The notes beneath the pieces are model-generated. The model did no database searches and was not told where the DNA came from. It worked only from the letters and a program-made list of their open reading frames with translations. Below are positions 36,913-45,131 of a stretch of DNA of 64,000 nucleotides, one piece after another. Positions within the stretch are counted from its first letter, which is position 1. Each line of letters starts with the position of its first letter. The stretch covers positions 124,001-188,000 of the forward strand of contig NZ_LEKU01000005.1 in NCBI RefSeq assembly GCF_009932355.1, given 5' to 3'. The stretch comes from Riemerella anatipestifer_E. Lineage in GTDB: Bacteria; Bacteroidota; Bacteroidia; Flavobacteriales; Weeksellaceae. Position numbers and translations under genes: made by a program.

Positions 36913-37629
36913 ATGAAAAAAATCGTTGTCATTCCTACCTATAACGAGAAAGAAAATATACAGTCCATTATTCAAGCGGTGATGGATTTAGAGGGAGGTT
37001 TCCATGTTTTGGTCGTAGATGATTCCTCTCCTGATGGTACGGCAGATATTGTTTGTTCTATGCAGAATCTTTTTCAGGATAGGCTTCATTTAACCGTAAG
37101 AAAAGTAAAAGATGGTTTGGGCAAAGCTTATTTGCATGGCTTCCGTTGGGCAATAGAGCAGGGCTATGATTTTATTTTTGAAATGGACGCCGATTTTTCT
37201 CACAATCCAAAAGACTTGCCTAGACTTTATGAGGCGTGTTTAGATGCGGATATGTCGGTAGGCTCTCGTTATTCTCAAGGGGTTAATGTGGTTAATTGGC
37301 CTATGGGAAGGGTTTTGCTATCTTATTTTGCGTCTAAATATGTAAGGTTTATTTTAGGTTTACCAGTACACGACACTACGGCAGGGTTTGTTTGCTTTAA
37401 AAAAGACACGCTCCTAAAAATAGGGTTAGAGAAGGTAAAGCTAAAAGGCTATGGCTTTCAGGTGGAAATGAAATACAGAGTATTCAAAAAAGGACTAAAA
37501 ATAAAAGAAGTCCCTATTATTTTTACCGATAGAACCAAAGGCGAGTCTAAAATGAATGGTGGAATTATTAAAGAAGCAGTAATAGGTGTACTTAATCTAA
37601 GATGGAAGGCTTTAATAGGTAGATTATGA
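36913..37629 (+). CDS. Dpm1-like polyprenol monophosphomannose synthase (GT2)
   Basis: A 238-residue family 2 glycosyltransferase. MKKIVVIPTYNEKENI, VVDDSSPDGT and EMDADFSHNP (metal-binding DAD) are characteristic, and GSRYSQG and FTDRTKGESKM agree with the dolichol-phosphate mannose synthase branch. It has no C-terminal membrane domain. It likely makes polyprenyl-phosphate-linked mannose for extracytoplasmic glycosylation. The stop overlaps the next ATG by four bases. Confidence 0.92.
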   Translation: MKKIVVIPTYNEKENIQSIIQAVMDLEGGFHVLVVDDSSPDGTADIVCSMQNLFQDRLHLTVRKVKDGLGKAYLHGFRWAIEQGYDFIFEMDADFSHNPKDLPRLYEACLDADMSVGSRYSQGVNVVNWPMGRVLLSYFASKYVRFILGLPVHDTTAGFVCFKKDTLLKIGLEKVKLKGYGFQVEMKYRVFKKGLKIKEVPIIFTDRTKGESKMNGGIIKEAVIGVLNLRWKALIGRL

Positions 37630-38024
37630 ATAGGTTGATTGGGCTTTTTTTTGTGATGATATTTGTGGTAGCTTGTAGACATTCAGTCGAAGCTCCTAAA
37701 GATTTATTACCCAAAGAAGAAATGGCACAGATAGTAGCAGACTTTGCTGTTTATACACAGTCTTCCGATTTTACTAGAAATATGGATATGGAGGAAGTCA
37801 GTCGTTTTGTGATGAATAAAAATAAAGCCAAAGGCAAAGCATTTGAAGACAGTTTTAAATACTATTTGAACAAACCGTCTGATGTAGATAAAATTTATGA
37901 TATGGCTCAAGATATATTGCTTAATGATTCAGACTTAGAGGAGTATATCAAGAAGAAAGAAGGAGAGAATAAAAATCAAAATAAAGAAGAAAAAATTAAT
38001 GCAGGAGATTTACAACAACAATAA
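37626..38024 (+). CDS. DUF4296 lipoprotein
   Basis: A 132-residue lipoprotein with a signal ending VVAC (Cys17). LLPKEEMAQIVADFAVY and the following helices fit DUF4296, a family of unknown function in Bacteroidota. The C-terminal 25 residues are a Lys/Glu/Asn-rich tail. It overlaps the preceding gene by ATGA and lies 10 bases before tgt, so the three are probably one operon. Confidence 0.85.
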   Translation: MNRLIGLFFVMIFVVACRHSVEAPKDLLPKEEMAQIVADFAVYTQSSDFTRNMDMEEVSRFVMNKNKAKGKAFEDSFKYYLNKPSDVDKIYDMAQDILLNDSDLEEYIKKKEGENKNQNKEEKINAGDLQQQ

Positions 38025-38034
38025 TAACAACACA

Positions 38035-39171
38035 ATGTCAAAACCATTTTTTAGTATAGAAAAAACTACCGACTCTAAGGCTAGAGCAGGGCTTATCAGT
38101 ACCGCTCATGGAGAAATCCAAACGCCTATTTTTATGCCTGTGGGGACGGTAGCATCGGTAAAAACACTACATCAAAGAGAAATAAGAGACGATGTTAAGG
38201 CACAAATTATTTTAGGTAATACTTATCACCTTTACCTTAGACCAGGTATGGAAGTCATGGAAAAGGCAGGAGGTCTACATCGTTTTATGAACTGGGAGCG
38301 TCCTATCCTTACAGACTCTGGAGGTTATCAGGTTTTTTCTCTTTCAAAAAGCAGAAAAATGACGGAGGAAGGGGTTAAATTTAAATCTCATATTGATGGA
38401 AGCTACCACTTCATTTCTCCAGAAAAGTCTATGGAAATACAAAGGCAGATAGGAGCCGATATTTTTATGGCATTTGATGAGTGTACACCTTACCCTTGCG
38501 AATATAATCAAGCCAAAGCCTCTATGGAACTCACCCACAGGTGGCTCAAGCGTTGTATAGAATGGACAGAAAATAATGCTGAATTGTATGGGCATAAGCA
38601 GCGTTTATTTCCGATAGTTCAAGGCTCTACTTACTCTGATTTAAGAAAGATTTCCGCTGAAGTTATTTCAGAGGCAGGAGCTGAAGGTAACGCCATTGGA
38701 GGGCTTTCGGTAGGGGAGCCAGAAGAAGAAATGTACCGAATTACCAACGAGGTTACCGATATTCTTCCGAAAGAAAAACCAAGGTATCTAATGGGTGTAG
38801 GCACACCGTGGAATATTTTGGAAAGCATAGGTTTGGGAGTGGATATGATGGATTGTGTGATGCCAACTAGAAACGCCCGAAACGGAATGTTATTCACTTG
38901 GCAAGGCGTTATGAATATGAAAAACCAAAAATGGAAAGATGACTTTTCTCCGTTAGATGAGATGGGGACGAGCTTCGTGGACAAGGAGTATTCTAAGGCT
39001 TATGTAAGGCATCTTTTTGTAGCTAAAGAATATCTAGGTAAGCAGATTGCTTCTATACACAACTTGGCATTCTATTTAGATTTGGTAAAGGTGGCTAGAG
39101 AGCATATCTTAGCAGGAGATTTCTACAAGTGGAAAGAGCAGATTGTACCAGTTTTAAAACAAAGGCTTTAG
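38035..39171 (+). CDS. tgt: tRNA-guanine(34) transglycosylase, without the usual zinc cysteines
   Basis: A 378-residue TIM-barrel enzyme that exchanges guanine 34 for preQ1 in queuosine synthesis. MSKPFFSIEKTT fixes the start; upstream in-frame codons lie in an Asn-rich run within DUF4296. LTDSGGYQVFSL (catalytic Asp), AFDECTPYP, GGLSVGEPEEEM and the second Asp in GVDMMDCVMPTRNARNG are all kept. The C-terminal zinc site CxCxxC is missing: the region reads SPLDEMGTSFVDKEYSKAY and only the His of SIHNLAF remains. Confidence 0.94.
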   Translation: MSKPFFSIEKTTDSKARAGLISTAHGEIQTPIFMPVGTVASVKTLHQREIRDDVKAQIILGNTYHLYLRPGMEVMEKAGGLHRFMNWERPILTDSGGYQVFSLSKSRKMTEEGVKFKSHIDGSYHFISPEKSMEIQRQIGADIFMAFDECTPYPCEYNQAKASMELTHRWLKRCIEWTENNAELYGHKQRLFPIVQGSTYSDLRKISAEVISEAGAEGNAIGGLSVGEPEEEMYRITNEVTDILPKEKPRYLMGVGTPWNILESIGLGVDMMDCVMPTRNARNGMLFTWQGVMNMKNQKWKDDFSPLDEMGTSFVDKEYSKAYVRHLFVAKEYLGKQIASIHNLAFYLDLVKVAREHILAGDFYKWKEQIVPVLKQRL

Positions 39172-39180
39172 TTTTAGTAA

Positions 39181-39326
39181 GGTTAGGGCGTTCCCCTCTC
39201 CAGGGCTAAAGTCCAACGGCTAGGGTCGGGCTATCGCTCATACGCCTTCGGTCATTGCCGCTCCGCTTCGCTCCGCGGCTTCTTCCCTTCGGGGTATCCG
39301 CTCTATCCCTAACGCGGTGGCTGCCA
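39181..39326. repeat. GC-rich intergenic element with inverted ends and internal hairpins
   Basis: About 146 bases of markedly GC-rich DNA between tgt and an LptF/G-type gene. GTTAGGG (39182-39188) and CCCTAAC (39307-39313) are inverted ends. Inside, GCCGC (39257-39261) pairs with GCGGC (39275-39279) across a TCCGCTTCGCTCC loop, and CCCTTCGGGG makes a tight hairpin. GGGCTATCGCTCATACG and GGGTATCCGCTCTATCC are related blocks. It codes for no convincing protein. It resembles dispersed GC-rich intergenic repeats that I recall from Flavobacteriia genomes; the window holds only one copy. Confidence 0.65.
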
Positions 39327-39358
39327 AAACAAAAACAGAGAAAAGTAAGAATTAAATT

Positions 39359-40453
39359 ATGAAAATAATAGACGCCTATATCATCAAGAAATTTTTAGGG
39401 ACATTAGTTTTTATGCTAGTGTTACTATCTATTATTGTGATAGTGGTGGATATACAAGCCAAAGCGCCAAACATAGAGAAAAGTGGTTACACGGTGGGGT
39501 ACTTTTTACTACATTTCTACCCATTTTGGATGATATACCTTATCCTTACCTTTATGTCCATTCTGGTGTTTATTTCGGTTATTTACTTTTCATCTCGTAT
39601 GGCGGATAATACCGAAATTGTAGCCATTGTAAGTAGTGGAGCAAGTTTTCATAGATTTGCCAGACCATACTTTACGGTAGCAGTTGGGATAGCATTGTTT
39701 ATGTTGATGCTTAACCACTTTGCCTTGCCTTGGGCTAATGTTAAAAAGAACGAACTGATGGTCTTTACCGAAAGCCAAGTAAGGCAAGATGAGAAGAACA
39801 GAAGCGTTCCCATTTCAGCTCAGATGTCACCAACGGAATATGTATTTATAGGTTCCTATTACAGAAAAGAAGCAAGAGGTTCGGATTACCTTTACCAAAA
39901 ATTTGATAAAAACAACAAACTTATACATCAGATAAGGGGTGATTATGTCTCTTGGGACGAAAAAAAACAAGCTTTTTCCATCACCTCTTTCTACGAAAAA
40001 AAAGCAGGTAAAAACGAAACCGAAAAACTCAGCAATGGCACACAAACTTACCAGAGTTTTGGTTATCCGCCTGAGGAACTTTTTCCAGACGAGCTTTTGG
40101 GTGAGAACAAGACAACTCCAGAGCTAGTGAAATTTATAAATAGAGAGAAAATAAAAGGCAACGGTAATATCAATACCTATCTCAACGAGCTTCACGCCCG
40201 CACCTCAATGCCGGTTTCTATTATAATTTTAACTATTTTAGGTTTGGCTCTAGCGTCCGAAAAAAAGAGAGGTGGGATAGGAGTCAATCTTGCGGTGGGG
40301 ATAGCTTTGGCGTTTGTATTTATTTTTTCGTTTGAAGCACTTAAAGTGGTTTCATCTAGCAAAATACTCACGCCTTTCGTAGCAATGTGGATGCCTAATT
40401 TTGTATTTGCTCCACTTGCTTTGATACTGTATTTCAGAAGGGCTCGTCAGTAG
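39359..40453 (+). CDS. LptF/LptG-family permease (YjgP/YjgQ)
   Basis: A 364-residue membrane protein with three N-terminal and three C-terminal membrane segments flanking a periplasmic beta-jellyroll (about 125-270). IIDAYIIKKFLGTLVFMLVL is the family start. It is part of the ABC exporter that extracts lipopolysaccharide and passes it to the LptA-LptD bridge. Whether it is LptF or LptG cannot be decided. Its end overlaps the convergent birA by seven bases, with no terminator between them. Confidence 0.92.
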   Translation: MKIIDAYIIKKFLGTLVFMLVLLSIIVIVVDIQAKAPNIEKSGYTVGYFLLHFYPFWMIYLILTFMSILVFISVIYFSSRMADNTEIVAIVSSGASFHRFARPYFTVAVGIALFMLMLNHFALPWANVKKNELMVFTESQVRQDEKNRSVPISAQMSPTEYVFIGSYYRKEARGSDYLYQKFDKNNKLIHQIRGDYVSWDEKKQAFSITSFYEKKAGKNETEKLSNGTQTYQSFGYPPEELFPDELLGENKTTPELVKFINREKIKGNGNINTYLNELHARTSMPVSIIILTILGLALASEKKRGGIGVNLAVGIALAFVFIFSFEALKVVSSSKILTPFVAMWMPNFVFAPLALILYFRRARQ

Positions 40454-41157
40454 AGCATTTGGATTTCTTTGTGGTAAAACCTGTGTAACTGTTCATCTTC
40501 TAGTTCTATCCAAAGATATCCTTCAGCATCTGCTTTTCGGATAATGCCATTTTGTCTTACGCCTTTAATGTCAAACACGCAGACCTCGTCTTTTTTGAAA
40601 AGAGTATTATTAAGTATCTCTAGAATTTGGGATTCTGTTTTTGGTTGTGCTATTTCGTTAGCGAAAAATTCAAAGAACTCTCTAGCAAGTAGATGAGGTT
40701 CAAAAGAGCGATGAGTTTGCGTATAGATAGACCCTGCTTTTGGGAAATGCTCAAAGTTTTGCTGTAATACATTGATGCCGATGCCAATGACTAAACAGTT
40801 ATTTTTCTTTTCAAGAAGAATACCTGACATCTTCTTTTGATTGAGTATAATATCATTTGGCCACTTGATTTTTGGCTGAATTTGGGTCAAATTGGCAATA
40901 AAATCTCTCACAATAATAGCGGTATAATAATTGATGATAGAAACCGCAAACGGAAATTTATCCAGAGAAACTGCTAGGCTGATGGCAATGTTTTCGTTAG
41001 GATTTATTTCCCAAGAATTGCCGTATTGTCCCTTTCCTCGAGTTTGGTTAAGGGTATAGACACCTACTAAGTCTTCTTTCTGGAGAATAGAGGGAACAAA
41101 ATTGATAATCTCGTCATTGGTAGAATTACATTCGGTAAGGTGATGTAAGATTTTCAT
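40447..41157 (-). CDS. birA: Biotin--[acetyl-CoA-carboxylase] ligase
   Basis: A 236-residue biotin protein ligase without the N-terminal DNA-binding domain of E. coli BirA. MKILHHLTECNSTNDEI fixes the start. TRGKGQYGN is the biotinyl-AMP loop, KWPNDI and KKMSGILLE are conserved active-site segments, and IGIGINV follows. It attaches biotin to the carrier protein of acetyl-CoA carboxylase. The -7 promoter box lies only six bases before the ATG, so the transcript may have almost no leader. Confidence 0.94.
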   Translation of the reverse strand: MKILHHLTECNSTNDEIINFVPSILQKEDLVGVYTLNQTRGKGQYGNSWEINPNENIAISLAVSLDKFPFAVSIINYYTAIIVRDFIANLTQIQPKIKWPNDIILNQKKMSGILLEKKNNCLVIGIGINVLQQNFEHFPKAGSIYTQTHRSFEPHLLAREFFEFFANEIAQPKTESQILEILNNTLFKKDEVCVFDIKGVRQNGIIRKADAEGYLWIELEDEQLHRFYHKEIQMLY

Positions 41158-41163
41158 AATGGG

Positions 41164-41171
41164 CAAAATTA
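41164..41171 (-). promoter_or_regulatory. -7 promoter element of birA, near-leaderless
   Basis: On the minus strand TAATTTTG, a full TAnnTTTG match, with six bases between its G and the ATG. Confidence 0.6.
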
Positions 41172-41206
41172 CGGTGTTAAAGTAGATAAAATAAATAAAA
41201 AACAAT

Positions 41207-41214
41207 TAAATTTG
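41207..41214 (+). promoter_or_regulatory. -7 promoter element of rsfS
   Basis: TAAATTTG, 18 bases before the rsfS ATG, divergent from the birA promoter. Confidence 0.6.
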
Positions 41215-41232
41215 CAGATAATACATTTTTGA

Positions 41233-41601
41233 ATGAGTAATACAAACGATAAACAAGAGTTGATAGACACTATCATTAGAGCAATACAAGATACTAAGGG
41301 AGAAGGTATCCAAGTTCTTAATTTAACTAAAATAGAAAATGCCGTAGCAGATTATTTTATTATCTGTAGTGGTAACTCTAATACTCAGGTGTCAGCTATT
41401 GCAGGGAATATAGAGAAGACAGTGCGTAACGAACTTAGAGAACGCCCTTGGCATACCGAAGGTGCAGAAAATGCATTGTGGGTATTGGTAGATTATGTAT
41501 CTGTGGTGGTGCATGTTTTTCAAAAGCATATTAGAGAATACTATGAAATAGAAGAGCTTTGGGGAGATGCAGAAGTAACCAAAATAGAAGATTTAAATTA
41601 A
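41233..41601 (+). CDS. rsfS: Ribosomal silencing factor RsfS
   Basis: A 122-residue RsfS/Iojap protein that binds L14 and blocks subunit joining under starvation. VLNLTKIENAVADYFIICSG, the RPWHTEGAEN motif and DYVSVVVHVF are all present. It lies 15 bases before ftsH, a common pairing in Bacteroidota, and likely shares its transcript. Confidence 0.96.
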   Translation: MSNTNDKQELIDTIIRAIQDTKGEGIQVLNLTKIENAVADYFIICSGNSNTQVSAIAGNIEKTVRNELRERPWHTEGAENALWVLVDYVSVVVHVFQKHIREYYEIEELWGDAEVTKIEDLN

Positions 41602-41616
41602 ATTTAAGAAAAAAGT

Positions 41617-43602
41617 ATGGATAAAAATAAAGGGTTTAACTGGTTCTACTTACTTATTTTTGGTGCTTTGGCAGTTTTATTTTTGCCAAAGTTGTTTTCT
41701 TCATCTAATACGAAAACCATCAATGAAGATGAGTTTTTTAATATGATGAGAGGAGGCAAAGTAGAGAACCTTGTCTTAATGAGAGACTCTAAGGAAGGCT
41801 TAGTTTTTCTAACCAAAACTGCGAAAACAGCTTCAAAAGGCAATTCACAAGCGGATAATCCACTTATGGCACTACAACCATCACCAGATTTTAAATTCGC
41901 TTTTGGAGATTTACAATATTTTCAGCAGAGATATGATGCTGTAAAGAAGGAAAATCCACAGATAAAAACATCTATGGATTTTGATGATTCTGAATCGCCA
42001 ATGCAGAGCTTATTATTCCAGGCGTTGTTTTGGATAGGGATTATGTTTTTGTTTTACTTTGTTATCTTCAGAAAGATGGCAGGAGGTGGTGGTGCCGGTG
42101 GTCAGATTTTCAACATAGGAAAATCGAGAGCTAAGCTTTTTGATGAAAAAGATAAAGTGCAGGTAACATTTAAAGATGTTGCAGGATTAGAAGGAGCTAA
42201 AGAGGAAGTACAAGAAGTAGTGGATTTCCTTAAAAATGCAGAAAAATATACTAAACTAGGAGGGAAAATACCTAAAGGAGTACTTCTTGTAGGGCCTCCA
42301 GGGACAGGTAAAACTTTATTGGCTAAAGCAGTTGCTGGTGAAGCTAAAGTACCTTTCTTTTCATTGTCTGGTTCGGACTTCGTAGAAATGTTTGTGGGGG
42401 TTGGAGCTTCTAGGGTGAGAGATTTGTTTGCTCAAGCTAAAGCAAAATCACCAGCCATTATATTTATAGACGAGATAGATGCTATTGGTAGAGCTAGAGG
42501 TAGAGGTTCTTTAACGGGAGGAAATGATGAGAGAGAAAATACCTTGAACCAACTTTTAACAGAAATGGACGGCTTTGGTACAGACACTAATGTGATAGTG
42601 ATGGCAGCAACTAACCGTGCAGACATTTTGGATAAAGCCTTGATGCGTGCAGGAAGGTTTGACCGCTCTATCTATGTGGATTTACCTGAATTACACGAGA
42701 GAAAACAGATATTTAATGTTCATTTAGCTAAAATAAAACTAGACAATACTGTAGAGGTAGAGTTTTTGGCAAAGCAAACACCTGGTTTTAGTGGTGCAGA
42801 TATTGCGAATGTGTGTAATGAGGCGGCATTAGTAGCGGCAAGAAAAGGACATGAAGCGGTAGGAAAACAAGATTTCTTAGATGCAGTAGATAGAATTATA
42901 GGTGGATTAGAGAAGAAAAATAAGGCTATTAAACCTTCCGAAAAGAGAAGAGTAGCGTTCCACGAAGCTGGTCATGCGAGTATCAGTTGGTTAGTAGAAC
43001 ACGCAGCACCACTGCTTAAGGTAACTATTGTTCCTAGAGGGCGTTCTTTGGGTGCGGCTTGGTATCTTCCAGAGGAAAGACAGCTTACGACTACAGAGCA
43101 AATGCTAGACGAAATGTGTGCAACTCTAGGTGGTAGAGCGGCAGAGCAAGTGGTATTTGGAACCATTTCTACAGGAGCCTTGTCTGATTTAGAAAGAGTT
43201 ACAAAACAGGCTCAAGCAATGGTTACCATTTATGGTTTAAATGATAAGGTCGGGAATATTTCTTACTACGATAGTTCAGGACAGCAGGAATATAGTTTTA
43301 GCAAGCCTTATTCTGAGCAAACGGCTAAAATGATAGATGAGGAAATTTCTAAAATTATTGAAGGTCAGTATCAAAGAGCTATCAATATTTTGAACGAAAA
43401 TAGAGATAAACTAGATGCATTAGCGGAAAAACTCCTTGAGAAAGAAGTTATCTTCCGTGAAGATTTAGAAGCGATATTTGGTAAAAGAGCATGGGACCCA
43501 GAACTTACTGAAACTCCCGTTTCATCTACAGAAGATATTAAGAAAGATGATGAGCCAGTGGCGATTGATAATGATGAAGAAAAACAAGAGCTAAATCAAT
43601 AA
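41617..43602 (+). CDS. ftsH: ATP-dependent zinc metalloprotease FtsH
   Basis: A 661-residue membrane AAA+ protease. Two membrane spans (about 8-24 and 130-150) flank a periplasmic domain. GPPGTGKT at about 226-233 is Walker A, FIDEID is Walker B, and AGRFDR holds the arginine finger region. The protease site HEAGH starts at His449. The C-terminal tail is acidic and low-complexity. It degrades membrane and short-lived cytoplasmic proteins. A bidirectional terminator follows. Confidence 0.97.
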   Translation: MDKNKGFNWFYLLIFGALAVLFLPKLFSSSNTKTINEDEFFNMMRGGKVENLVLMRDSKEGLVFLTKTAKTASKGNSQADNPLMALQPSPDFKFAFGDLQYFQQRYDAVKKENPQIKTSMDFDDSESPMQSLLFQALFWIGIMFLFYFVIFRKMAGGGGAGGQIFNIGKSRAKLFDEKDKVQVTFKDVAGLEGAKEEVQEVVDFLKNAEKYTKLGGKIPKGVLLVGPPGTGKTLLAKAVAGEAKVPFFSLSGSDFVEMFVGVGASRVRDLFAQAKAKSPAIIFIDEIDAIGRARGRGSLTGGNDERENTLNQLLTEMDGFGTDTNVIVMAATNRADILDKALMRAGRFDRSIYVDLPELHERKQIFNVHLAKIKLDNTVEVEFLAKQTPGFSGADIANVCNEAALVAARKGHEAVGKQDFLDAVDRIIGGLEKKNKAIKPSEKRRVAFHEAGHASISWLVEHAAPLLKVTIVPRGRSLGAAWYLPEERQLTTTEQMLDEMCATLGGRAAEQVVFGTISTGALSDLERVTKQAQAMVTIYGLNDKVGNISYYDSSGQQEYSFSKPYSEQTAKMIDEEISKIIEGQYQRAINILNENRDKLDALAEKLLEKEVIFREDLEAIFGKRAWDPELTETPVSSTEDIKKDDEPVAIDNDEEKQELNQ

Positions 43603-43617
43603 TAGAAAATTAAATAA

Positions 43618-43657
43618 AAAAAACAGACCGTCTTTTTGATAAGGCGGTCTGTTTTTG
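43618..43657. terminator. Bidirectional terminator between ftsH and the NhaC-family gene
   Basis: ACAGACCG (43623-43630) pairs with CGGTCTGT (43645-43652), with A-run before and T-run after, so it serves both convergent genes. Confidence 0.9.
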
Positions 43658-43661
43658 TGTT

Positions 43662-44963
43662 TTATATTTGAGCCTTCTTCTCTTTAGAAAAGAAAATCCA
43701 AAGGAGTACACATAAAAGCAATAAAATAGGATAAAAAGTATAGCTTACTAAGTTGAAGTAATCAATACGGTTGTTACTTAGTCCAATGATAATAAGTATC
43801 TGAGCTCCATAAGGCAGTAGTCCTTGTATAACACAAGAAAAAATATCTAGTACAGAAGCCATAAATCTAGGAGCTATTTTATAGTGCGTGCTTATATTTT
43901 TTGCAATTTTACCTGATATAATAATAGCTATCGTGTTATTGGCAGTTGCCATATCTACAAGGCTTACAAGTGTACCTACTCCCAGTAAAGCAGATTTTCT
44001 TCCTGAAATAATTTTCTTTATTCTGTTAAGAAGAAACTCCATTCCTCCAGCTTTTTCAACTAAGGTAGCTAAGCCTCCTGTAAAAAAGGAAAGTATAAAA
44101 ATCTCCTGCATACTGGTGAAACCTTCATATATTTTTTTACTAATTTCTAGTATCCCAAAATCCAAAATAAAAAAACCTAAAGAACTACTGAATACAATAC
44201 CTAGTAGAAGCACTAAAAAAACATTGATACCCGCAAGAGAAAGGAGGATTACTAATAGATATGGTAGTATTAGAAATAGCTGATAGGTATTAGTTGGAGA
44301 GGTGCTGGATGTGATGTTGCTGGCAGGAGCATTTGTATTTGCTAATACAATATATAGTACACAGGTAACGATAGCAGCAGGGATAGCTATTTTAAGATTA
44401 GTTCTAAACTTATCTTTCATTTCACATCCAAGTGTTTGGGTAGCGGCTATGGTAGTATCCGAAATTACGGATAGGTTATCTCCTAGCATAGCTCCACCTA
44501 ATAGTGCTGCTCCTAATAGGTTAATATCTATCCCTTTGTCAGCGAATCCAACCACCACAGAGCCTAAAGCTACAATAGTTCCTACAGAAGTTCCTGATGA
44601 TATAGAAATAAAAGATGCAATTATAAAAACACCTACAGGTATATATGAAAAAGGGATAATATTAACTCCTAAATTTACAATGATATCTACGCTTCCTATA
44701 GATTTTGATACCACGGCAAAAGCTCCAGCAAGAAGGTAAATAATACACATGTTGAGTATTTTGTGATCACCACAACCATTTAGAAAAGTGTCTATTTTTT
44801 CGCTAAGCTTTCCTTTAAATAGTAGAAAAGCAGATATAATTCCAGCCATTACAGCGATAGGAGATGGAAGAGCATAAAAATCATTAAAATAAATACCACT
44901 ACCAATAAAGATGGATACAAACACCAGTAGAGGAATAACTGAGATAATAGATGTGTTTTTCAT
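43662..44963 (-). CDS. NhaC-family transporter, possibly an amino-acid (MetT-like) carrier
   Basis: A 433-residue membrane protein with about eleven hydrophobic segments. SSGTSVGTIVALGSVVVG (about 120-137), GAMLGDNLSVISDTTIAATQ (about 156-175) and the late LVDMATANNTIAII match NhaC-type carriers. The family includes Na+/H+ antiporters and amino-acid transporters, some of which sit behind S-box or lysine riboswitches in other bacteria. Here the leader contains an S-box-like RNA, which favours methionine or a related compound as substrate; this is an inference. The 5' leader is about 160 bases. Confidence 0.87.
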   Translation of the reverse strand: MKNTSIISVIPLLVFVSIFIGSGIYFNDFYALPSPIAVMAGIISAFLLFKGKLSEKIDTFLNGCGDHKILNMCIIYLLAGAFAVVSKSIGSVDIIVNLGVNIIPFSYIPVGVFIIASFISISSGTSVGTIVALGSVVVGFADKGIDINLLGAALLGGAMLGDNLSVISDTTIAATQTLGCEMKDKFRTNLKIAIPAAIVTCVLYIVLANTNAPASNITSSTSPTNTYQLFLILPYLLVILLSLAGINVFLVLLLGIVFSSSLGFFILDFGILEISKKIYEGFTSMQEIFILSFFTGGLATLVEKAGGMEFLLNRIKKIISGRKSALLGVGTLVSLVDMATANNTIAIIISGKIAKNISTHYKIAPRFMASVLDIFSCVIQGLLPYGAQILIIIGLSNNRIDYFNLVSYTFYPILLLLCVLLWIFFSKEKKAQI

Positions 44964-44968
44964 TTTTT

Positions 44969-44993
44969 AATGCAGTTTTGTCTAATCTGCATT
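44969..44993 (-). promoter_or_regulatory. Hairpin directly before the NhaC-family start codon
   Basis: On the minus strand AATGCAG (44993-44987) pairs with CTGCATT (44975-44969) around an 11-base loop, and five bases later comes the ATG. There is no T-run, so it is not a terminator. It could hinder or admit ribosomes at the start. Confidence 0.6.
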
Positions 44994-45054
44994 TACCAAT
45001 GAACCTCTTTGTAACTGTAAGAAATAATGGACAACATTTTTTCCTTTGTTAAGG

Positions 45055-45121
45055 CTTATCGTTTCAGCACCTTGCTTGTTGTTGCAGGTTGCTACCTTTC
45101 TTATATAAGGTTCTTGATAAA
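45055..45121 (-). ncRNA. Candidate compact SAM-I-like (S-box) riboswitch
   Basis: Read on the minus strand. P1: TTATC (45120-45116) pairs with GATAA (45060-45056). The joining bases AAGA follow as in S-boxes. P2: ACCTT pairs with AAGGT around an 8-base loop. P3: ACCTGC and GCAAGGT pair around AACAACAA with one bulged A, and carry the S-box core words GCAACC and AAGGTGCT. The closing strand reads TGAAACGATAAG, like the J4/1-P1 end of S-boxes. The long P2 with its pseudoknot and the P4 helix are absent. It lies about ten bases behind a promoter and before a NhaC-type gene. Confidence 0.6.
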
Positions 45122-45131
45122 TACAATGCTA

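Noticed and set aside
38003..38034. AAC/AAT run before tgt as an N-terminal extension of Tgt
   Set aside because: It would add an Asn-rich peptide absent from the family and overlap DUF4296; the ATG at 38035 gives the normal N-terminus.
43888..44739. Two plus-strand open frames inside the NhaC-family gene
   Set aside because: They mirror the membrane segments of the antisense transporter and show no family features; the minus-strand reading gives clear NhaC motifs.
45055..45121. Lysine, TPP or cobalamin riboswitch instead of an S-box-like RNA
   Set aside because: None of the conserved words of those classes is present and the element is far too short for lysine or cobalamin types. Only the S-box core words fit.
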